Source of the DNA: Viscum album
Lineage: Eukaryota; Streptophyta; Magnoliopsida; Santalales; Viscaceae
Assembly (NCBI GenBank): GCA_963277665.1
Contig: OY728121.1
Location: 1,655,134,062-1,655,198,061 of the forward strand
Direction of reading: 5' to 3'
Length of the DNA: 64,000 nt
Shown: positions 56,800 through 64,000 of the stretch, one piece after another
Layout: each line of letters opens with the position of its first letter
Numbering within the stretch: the stretch's first letter is position 1
Program-made: the position numbers and the translations under genes
Notes under the pieces: generated by a model
Database searches by the model: none
What the model was told of the DNA's origin: nothing
The model's input: only the letters and a program-made list of their open reading frames with translations

Positions 56800-58420
56800 G
56801 ACTTGCCTGAAGAGTTCCTATAACAAGATATGGTACTTGGATAGTGGTTGTTCAAGGCATATGACTAGATATTACTCATGTTTCAAAAGTTTAATCAAGG
56901 TTTATGGAGGACATGTCACCTTTGGTGATAATTAAAAAGGAAAAATCATCAGCTTAGGCCAGATTGGTAACACTGATTCAGTTTTAATTTATAAAGTATT
57001 ATTTTTTGATGGATTAGAATAAAACCTGTTAAGAATTTCTCAGTTGTGTGATGATGGTTTCAATTTCAAATTTGAAAATGATGCTTGTAATGTTTTTAAT
57101 TCTAAAAATGTTTTAGTATTTTTTTCCTTAAGAAATGAAAATGTATATGTTGTAGATTTAAATTCTTTATCCAAACAAAAGGTTACCTATTTAAATGCTT
57201 TTCATAGAGAATCTTGTCTATGGCATAGAAGATTAGGACACTGAAATGTTCATTCACTTAAGAAACTGACTAAGAAAAATTTAGTTAGAAACCTACCTCA
57301 ACTAAAATTCCCATCAGACAAAGTTTGTACTCCCTGTCAAAAGGGAAAGAAACATAAAGTTTCATTCAAATTAAAGAAAGAAGTTTCAACTTATCAACCT
57401 CTTGAATTGGTTCACATGGACTTGTTTGGACCTTCTAGAGTTTCTAGTTTAAATGGGAAGAACTATGTTTATGTTCTAGTAGATGAATTTTGTAGATACA
57501 CTTGGGTATATTTTCTTGCTCACAAAAGTGAATTTTTCTCTTACTTTATGAAATATTCCAAGTCTATAGAAAACCTAAGTGGACTTAAAATTAAGACCTT
57601 GAGAAGTGACCATGGTCGTGAGTTTGAAAATCATGAGTTTGAATCTTACTGCTCACACAATGGCTATAGTCACAACTTTTCTGCCCCTAGGACACCTCAA
57701 CAAAATGGTGTAGTAGAAAGAATAAATAGAACCCTTTAGGAAATTGCAAGAACTATGCTCAATGAATATGATTTACCTGTTTATTTTTTGGGTTGAAGCT
57801 GTGAATACAACTTATTATATTATAAATAGAGTCTTGATTAGTCCTGTTCTTAAGAAGACCCATTATGAACTGTGGAATAATAGGAAGCCTAAAGTTAGTT
57901 ACTTCAGAGTTTTTGGTTGAAAAGTTTTTATTCTTAATACTAAGGATAATATTGAAAAAAGTTCTAAAAGTGATGAGGGGATATTTCTAGGTTACTCTAT
58001 AACCAGTAAATCTTATACAGTCTTTAACAAAATAACCAAATGTGTGGAAGAGTCTGTTCACATCAAATTTGATGAAACTGATCCGCATGAACCTAAGTAT
58101 TCTCTTGAAAATCTTGAAGAAGATCTATCTGTTTTGGACCTTAATGATAAAATCATTGAACCTGTTGTAAAGACAACCAGTACTGGAAATATTCTAGAAT
58201 TTTCTCCTAGTGAACCCGAACATAGAGAAGAACCTGAAATTTCTAGTCCTACCTTTACTAGATCAACTAAAATTCTAAAGAATCATCCTATAGATGCTGT
58301 TGTTGGTAATCTTGATAGAGGGACATAGACTAGGGATTCTCTAAGAAAATAGGTTGAAAATCAAGCCTTTCTTTCACAGTTAGTACCTAAAAATATCAAT
58401 GATTAAATCAATGATGAATT
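56800..58420 (+). pseudogene. Sirevirus-like protease-integrase
   Basis: The protease site WYLDSGCSRHMTR is intact (Asp codon 56840-56842). The pre-integrase motif reads CLWHRRLGH at 57217-57243, then CTPCQKGKKHKVSF (57327) as the zinc-binding end. The integrase core is open at 57407-57739 with VHMDLFGP (first Asp 57419-57421), LRSDHGREFE (second Asp 57608-57610) and NGVVERINRTL (Glu 57716-57718), an exact D,D-35-E spacing. A TAG ends it; one extra T in a T-run near 57785 shifts the frame. The C-terminal tail, with the acidic stretch 58044-58328, follows. Confidence 0.92.
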
Positions 58421-59926
58421 TTGGGTAATGGCTATGCAAGAAAAATTAAATCAATTTGAAAGAAACAAAGTCTGGGAATTAATTGACAGACCTAAGGACA
58501 CTTTGACCATAGGAACTAAATGAGTTTTTAGAAATAGAGTTGATGAATCTGGAAATATAGTTAGAAACAAGGAAAGGCTAGTTGCACAAGGTTGCAATCA
58601 AGAATAAGGAATAGACTATGAAGAAACCTTTGCACCAGTAGCTATATTAGAAGCTATTAGGATTCTAATTTCCTATGTTGCTCATTTTAATTTCAAGTTA
58701 TATCAAATGGATGTTAAAAGTGCTTTTTAAAATGGTTTTATAATTGAAGATGTTTTTTTGAACAAAAACCTGGATTTATTAATCCTCATTTTCCAAATCA
58801 AGTTTTTAAGCTCTATAAAGCTTTATATGGTTTAAAACAAGCCCCACGATCTTAGTATGATAGACTTAGTAGCTTTCTTATTTCAAAAGGTTTTTTTAAA
58901 GGGATTGCTGATCCAAATATCTTTATTAAACAAATTTCCAAAGATGTTTTGATAGTACAAATCTTTGTTGATGATATTATTTTTGGATCTTCTAAAAATA
59001 CTTTGTGTATTGATTTTTCAAAGAGTATGTAAAATGAATTTGAAATGAGTTTAATGGGAGAACTCAAATATTTTCTTGGATTTCAAATTTTTCAAAATGA
59101 AAATGGTATTATTTTAAATCAAAGTAAATATACAAAGGACCTCTTAAAAAGTTTTGGTTTAGATTGTATTAAGGAAAGTGATACACCTATGAGTACTAAT
59201 TGTAAGTTGGATGCTGATGAAACTGGAAAACCAGTGGATCAAACCAACTACAGAGGTATGATAGGGAGTCTGCTTTATCTTACTGCTAGTTGACCAGATA
59301 TTATGTTTAGTGTGTGTATGTGTGCAAGATTTCAAGCTAATCCAAAAGAGTCACACTTGCTTGTTGTTAAAAGAATTTTCAAATATCTTAAACATACTAC
59401 TAACTTAGGATTATTTTATCCAAAAGGGCAATCTTTCGATTTAATAAGTTATTCAGATGTTGACTTTTCTAGTTGTAAGTTAGATAGGAAGAGCACTTCT
59501 GAAACATGAAATATTCTAGGTAAGTCCTTAGTATCATGGTGTAGTAAAAATCAGAACTCTGTTGCATTGTCTACTGCTAAAGCAGAATATATTGCTGTTG
59601 GTAGTTTTTGTGCACAAATTCTGTGGATGAAACATACATTATTGGACTACAGATATCAGTTTATACATGTATCTATAAACTATGATAACACTAGTGCAAT
59701 TAAAATCTCTAAGAATACTGTGTATCACTCTAGGACCAAGCACATTGATGTAAGGCACCACTTTTTGAGAGATCATTACCAAAAGGGTGATATTACTCTT
59801 GAATTTATAGGTACTAAACATCAATTAGCCGACATATTCACCAAGCCTTTAAATTTGGATAGGTTAAGTTACATTAGACATGAATTAGGAATGATAGACT
59901 TTGTAGATCCAAAACCTCACTGTTAG
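58421..59926 (+). pseudogene. Sirevirus-like reverse transcriptase-RNase H
   Basis: RT blocks: FWVMAMQEKLNQFERNKVWE (58421-58480), [15 protein letters not shown] sequence, YQMDVKSAF (58705) and LYKALYGLKQAPRS (58810-58853). The polymerase box FVDDIIFGS at 58964-58990 keeps both Asp. FEMSLMGELKYFLGFQIFQ and SKYTKDLLKSFGL follow. RNase H has SYSDVDFSSCKLDRKSTSET, SWCSKNQNSVALSTAKAEYI and KHQLADIFTKPL (59815-59850), ending at 59926. Breaks are mostly single stops; an extra T near 58750 shifts the frame once. Confidence 0.92.
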
Positions 59927-60185
59927 ACAAAACCTCACCGTTAGGAAAATCCTAACTGTTAGCCAAAACCTCACTATTAGCCAAAACCCCACCGTTAACC
60001 AAATCCTCACTATTATCCAAAACCTCACCATTATCCAAATCCTTATTATTAGCCAAAACCTCACCGTTAGCCAAATCCTCACTGTTATACCTCACTGGTA
60101 TGAACCTCACTGTTATACCTCATCGATATACCTCACCGTTAGGAATCCTCATCGGTATGTATTACCGTTAGGATTACACTGTTTT
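59905..60185. repeat. ~18-bp minisatellite between pol and third ORF
   Basis: About fourteen units of the type CCAAAACCTCACCGTTAG/CCAAATCCTCACTGTTAT. The last third changes to TACCTCACTGGTATGA and CCTCACCGTTAGGA, close to motifs of the LTR array. The minus-strand open frame through it (hydrophobic Trp/Arg repeat) is an artefact of the repeat. Confidence 0.9.
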
Positions 60186-60382
60186 TAAAATTCTGTATCT
60201 TTAGCCACCAGAATCTGTATCATTTATATTTTAATTATTATGTTTTATTCATTTATTTTGTGATTCTTAAATGATAAAACATAAGTATTGACCTCATTTC
60301 AATCCACCTAAAACCCTTTACCTTCAAGAATTAACCCCCAAACCTTTGTTTCCTTTGAACCCTAAGCCTTGCGATTCACAGA

Positions 60383-63050
60383 ATGGCAAGAGTTAAGAGA
60401 CCATCAGTCAGCAAAAAGGATGATGAGACGAATGCCAAAAGACTCAAAGGAGAGTCTAGTAGTGGAATTGAAGTGAAGAAACCAACAAATCCGCATCTCG
60501 TTCAAATGGAGATAGTAGTTTAGAAAAAGTTATGCGCGGAATGGTTGATAACCAGTAATTCTTTAGTTCTAGAGGTGTTGGAAGAGAAGAAATGGGTAGA
60601 GTGCTTCTCGAATAACAATGGTCCTTATTATCTGAAGCTGATAAAAGAATTCTATGATTTTTTTCATTTTGATAAATCAGAAGTTGAGAACAGGATGGTA
60701 TCAGTAGTGAATGGTATTATAATATCTTTTTCTTCTATTGAGTGGGCTGAGTGCCTGAAAGTTCCACATAAAAGAGAGTTTGGGTATTTCTTGAAATCAA
60801 TACCTCCTACCGGTGACATCTTTGAATATGAAGCTGCCTTGGAAGAATTAATAGGAGATGGAACACCAAGAAAAGTAGTTTCTACAGAAATGGATGGATA
60901 GAATCGGTTACTGTTCAAGTTCATCCAACATGTGCTAAGTCCAAGAAGAGGGGACTTTTCAAATATGAAATACCAAGATATTTATTTGTTGCATCTATTA
61001 AGACACAGTGTTAAGGTGAATCTGTGTAGACTATTAATGATTCAAATTGAAGATATGACCAGGTCAAAGTCAAAAACTAATGCTCTATTATTTACAAAGA
61101 TGATCTCTATGATGATAAAGGTAAGAGGTGTGGCTAAGTCTCAGGATAACAGTGGTTATGAAAGACAACTTTTGTATTACCAAAACTATTTGTAAATACA
61201 TGAAGATCAATTGGAATCCATGGAGAAGAGAATGGTTCAATGATGATGAGAATCTGTATGATAAGTTTAATCCTATGGATCATACTTATAGGCCTAAGGA
61301 TGTGAGGGATCCAGTTCTAGGACCTGATGAAGAGGAACCTCAGTATAGTGATTGCACTGATGAGGAGGATACCTCTATAGAAGATGGAGGGGATCCTGAC
61401 TTACCTCTTAGTCCAGCTGCTGAAGTTGTATCATCTGAAAAGGGAACAGTGTTGGGAGTAAGAAATGAAGAAGCTCCTATTGATGAGGAAGACCGACATA
61501 CTCTAGATAATGAGGAAGAAGAATAATCTGAAACTGAAGCATCTGTTTCTGCCTGCTTGAGTCTCAGTCCACTGATTGGGCACTCCTCAATGCCTACTGA
61601 GGAAGTTGTTGAAGTAGACAGACCTGCACCTATTCCTAAGGATCCTCCTGTTGTTGAATTGGAAATGGTTGTGGAGGATTCTTCTGAGGAAGACATGCCT
61701 GCTTAGTCTACTATTGATTTACTTGTTTAGATGAATGCACAGATTGATGGGGAGCATCCTACCAGACATGGTACTATTTCAGTTGCTCATGAGATTGAAG
61801 ACTGGTCTGAAAACCTAGGTTTTGTAGTCTTTGGGTTAGAATATCCTGATTCAGAAGATGAGACACCCATCAATAGACCTCTTGTCACTTATAATCTCCT
61901 TTTTGACACTTTACCTAAGGATATAGTAAGAAAATCTGATTTAAACCAGTTGAAGTCTGATCTCCAGACCAGTTTTGTGGAAGAAATTAAAAGAATGGAA
62001 ACCTATTTAATATCTTCTATTCAGTCTGTGATGAATGAATCTATATCTGGTGTTTTGGATGAAGTAAAGGCCTGCCAGAATCAAGTTTCAAGCTTGGAAA
62101 AAGATGTTGAATCTCTAAAGAAATCAGTTGTTTCTATGGAATCTTATATGAGCTCTAAATCTCAAGCATACAAGGACTTGGAATTTGTAAAAAGTGTGGT
62201 TAGCCATATGGTATCAGTATTTGAGGGATTTAAGAAATCCATGGAGTAGCATGTCAGCACCGAGGACTCTCTTGTGAAAAATCTCATAAGTGGGCTGACT
62301 AAATCCTTTAAGGAAACAGTAGCCTTTACTATTGCACCTCTGAGTTCTACCAAGCCCTCTTTGGATATTGATTAGATTTGAGATATGATGAGAGAAGAGA
62401 TTGGATAGTATTCTACCAGTGGCTCTATAGACTCTGCTACTTTGACCCAAGTGGTGACTACCACTAGGGATATAGGGAAAATTGTTCATAATTTTATGAG
62501 AGAAGCCACTGCTTCTCAAAAAGAGGTCAAAGACAAAGTGGATTTCTATTTCCAAATGATCTAAACTAAGCATCAGTTGAACAATCATTTCAAGCTTCTG
62601 TTAGAAAACCTGAAACTACCCCCAGTCACTCAGGATTTCAGAGAACAATTAAGCAAGCTGAGGGAGTTGACTCCTGCTCTAGATAAATTTATGGAGAACA
62701 AGGATGAATTCATTTCCACTATGTAAAGAGGAGGAGGGATCATAATGGACTTTAGGAATCTATTGCTACCATTTTTTCATGTGGACAGTACTCCAATCAT
62801 TGCTCCTCCAGCTCTGCCTGCCTCTGCTCAGTCTGACTCCATTCCTCATATGACACCGGCTCAAGCTATCAAAAGCTTGACACTATTTATTACTCTGAGG
62901 AGTACCCACTACAGGCTAGGAACAGTCTCTGTTGCTCAACCTCTAGTAGTGCTTTCTGGAATTCCCAAGCCTTCTACTGAAGCTACCCAGCCTGAGTCTA
63001 CCTCTGAACCCAAATCCAAATCCAAAGTGGAAATTCAGGAGGTGGATTGA
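60383..63050 (+). pseudogene. Sirevirus-like third ORF (envelope-like position), decayed
   Basis: From the ATG at 60383 one frame runs to about 61190, then after a single frameshift (61130-61190) a second frame runs to TGA at 63048-63050: about 889 codons with some eleven internal stops. Order: basic start MARVKRPSVSKKDDE; a folded-looking domain (LITSNSLVLEVLEEKKWVEC, IEWAECLKVPHKREFGYFLK) resembling the plant transposon domain once called Transposase_32; an acidic Glu/Ser-rich region (61310-61700); a predicted coiled coil (NQVSSLEKDVESLKKSVVSM, 62070-62140); a Pro/Ser tail. No clear transmembrane segment or signal peptide is visible. The function of this protein type is unknown. Confidence 0.75.
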
Positions 63051-63496
63051 TTAGTGGCTAGGACCTTTTATAGGAATCACTTGTATTATTTTTGTTTCAA
63101 TTATGTATTTCTATGTCTTTTTTTGCATCAAGTAATATATAAATTCTTTCATTCTCTCTTACTTTCTGTTACTTCTCTTATCCTTTTTTCCCACCTTTTT
63201 CTAATCACAAAGGGGGAGAAATAATATAAAGGGGGAAAATAATTAAAGGGTTAAATATGAGAAATATGAGAAATATGAGCATAATTTAATTTTACCATCA
63301 TATATTTCTACCTCTAGTACATTTGTTTTGTATCTCTGATACAGTTGTTTCATACCTCTGATACATTTGCATATAATACTCTATTCTCTGATACATTTGA
63401 AAATGTCATTACTCACACTGAGAAGTGAGAATCAATGTATTTTATACTGATATCTTAATGATTATTTTGGATTATAATACCATAGTTTGTGATTAT
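63051..63496. other. Spacer before the 3' LTR with CTCTGATACATTTG repeats
   Basis: Non-coding. Four variants of CTCTGATACATTTG lie at about 63312-63402, preceded by AAAGGGGGA-type purine runs at 63210-63236 that could be secondary polypurine tracts. Confidence 0.65.
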
Positions 63497-63511
63497 AAAA
63501 AAGGGGGAGAT
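63497..63511 (+). other. Polypurine tract of Sirevirus-like element
   Basis: AAAAAAGGGGGAGAT directly before the LTR start TGTTGACC. Confidence 0.92.
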
Positions 63512-64000
63512 TGTTGACCTCACCTGTTTTGATAATCTCAATTATGTTTTAATATGTGTTTATAATCTTATCTATATGTTAAATTATGTTGAAAAAAATA
63601 TCAAAATAATCATTGGAATATGTTAATCAATGTTTATCTATGTTTATACATGATTTGAAATAATTATAACTCAATCTGGATATGATTTGCATAGAACATA
63701 TAAGTGTTAATCTTGTGAGTCACTGATACAGACCTAGACCTACCGATAGAGTAAGTCCACTAGTATGCATAAGTCCACTGATATGCACAATAGTTACTGA
63801 TATAGACATAAAGAAAACTACCGATAAAGTCTACCAAAGCCACTGATATATATACAAATATCTACTGATACAAGGGTCTCAGGTACACAGTTACTGATAA
63901 GGCTAAGTACACCGGTAGAGAAGTCAACCAATATGGATAAGGTCACTGGTATGCAGACAGTTACCGTTACACATGAGCTAACAATAGAATAAGTCTACCA
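63512..64000 (+). repeat. 3' LTR of Sirevirus-like element, first 489 bp
   Basis: It follows 53088 onwards from base one. Within the CCGATA array it has about 95 bp more than the 5' LTR (about 63805-63895). The rest lies beyond the window. Confidence 0.95.

Larger units (their letters stand above)
53088..64000 (+). mobile_element. Sirevirus-like Ty1/copia element, runs off the window
   Basis: A 1843-bp 5' LTR, initiator Met primer site, long gag, protease-integrase-RT-RNase H in copia order, a 2.67-kb third reading frame downstream of pol, a polypurine tract and the first 489 bp of the 3' LTR. Long LTRs, extended gag and an extra ORF after RNase H are typical of Sireviruses (SIRE/Maximus). 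It is the best-preserved element of the window but has many single stops and some homopolymer frameshifts. Confidence 0.92.

Noticed and set aside
59885..60082. Minus-strand frame with a regular hydrophobic Trp/Arg repeat
   Set aside because: It is the translation of the ~18-bp minisatellite, whose unit is a multiple of three; no start context or homology.
1..64000. CRISPR array, bacterial operon, tRNA, rRNA or organellar insert
   Set aside because: No regularly spaced identical repeats with unique spacers, no ribosome-binding-site gene clusters, no cloverleaf candidate beyond the SINE-like head, and no plastid or mitochondrial gene was recognised.

Overview
The window is plant nuclear DNA from a large, AT-rich, repeat-dense genome. 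The evidence is plant-type LTR retrotransposons (Ty1/copia and Ty3/gypsy, with initiator-methionine tRNA primer sites and plant polyprotein motifs), a CACTA DNA transposon with TNP2-type transposase, DUF4218 and DUF4216 parts, and a ~182-bp satellite. I see no intact host gene, no structural RNA gene, no CRISPR array and nothing bacterial. The species cannot be assigned. Almost every coding region is a decayed transposon frame broken by stops and frameshifts.

Layout. 1-2568: minus-strand gypsy remnant cut by the window edge. 2569-5757: AT-rich DNA with an LTR-like block, a short exon-like segment and an acidic open segment. 5763-12539: complete but dead copia element (LTRs 460/464 bp, TSD TAAAA) whose gag is split by a later insertion carrying a Tat/Athila-like LTR end. 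13437-17367: a reversed gypsy-type LTR piece, then a short minus-strand copia derivative with two LTRs that keeps gag and protease but shows no recognisable integrase or RT. 17368-19624: low-information DNA with a SINE-like unit and a foldback (MITE-like) hairpin.

19625-33240: an array of about 19 satellite monomers split by a 10.08-kb gypsy chromovirus (21862-31940) flanked by the duplicated site CACAT. 34080-49079: one minus-strand CACTA transposon. Its transposase N-terminal half lies at 47620-49079 and its C-terminal half at 37230-38960. Between them sit GC-rich DNA of unknown origin, a Tat/Athila-like LTR end and a rearranged copia element (41555-47609). Downstream lies an accessory ORF ending in an Ulp1-like (C48) protease domain. 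49866-53087: 5' LTR and leader of another copy of that copia family, cut by a Sirevirus-like element (53088 to beyond 64000) with long LTRs, long gag, pol and a 2.67-kb third reading frame with a predicted coiled coil.

The region is best read as layers: satellite or CACTA first, then gypsy and copia insertions, then the Sirevirus-like insertion. None of the polyproteins could be made intact. Some motifs survive, such as the D,D-35-E integrase triad of the Sirevirus-like element and YVDD in the copia at 5.8-12.5 kb. Many in-frame stops look like C-to-T or G-to-A changes of Gln, Arg or Trp codons, as expected for methylated heterochromatin.
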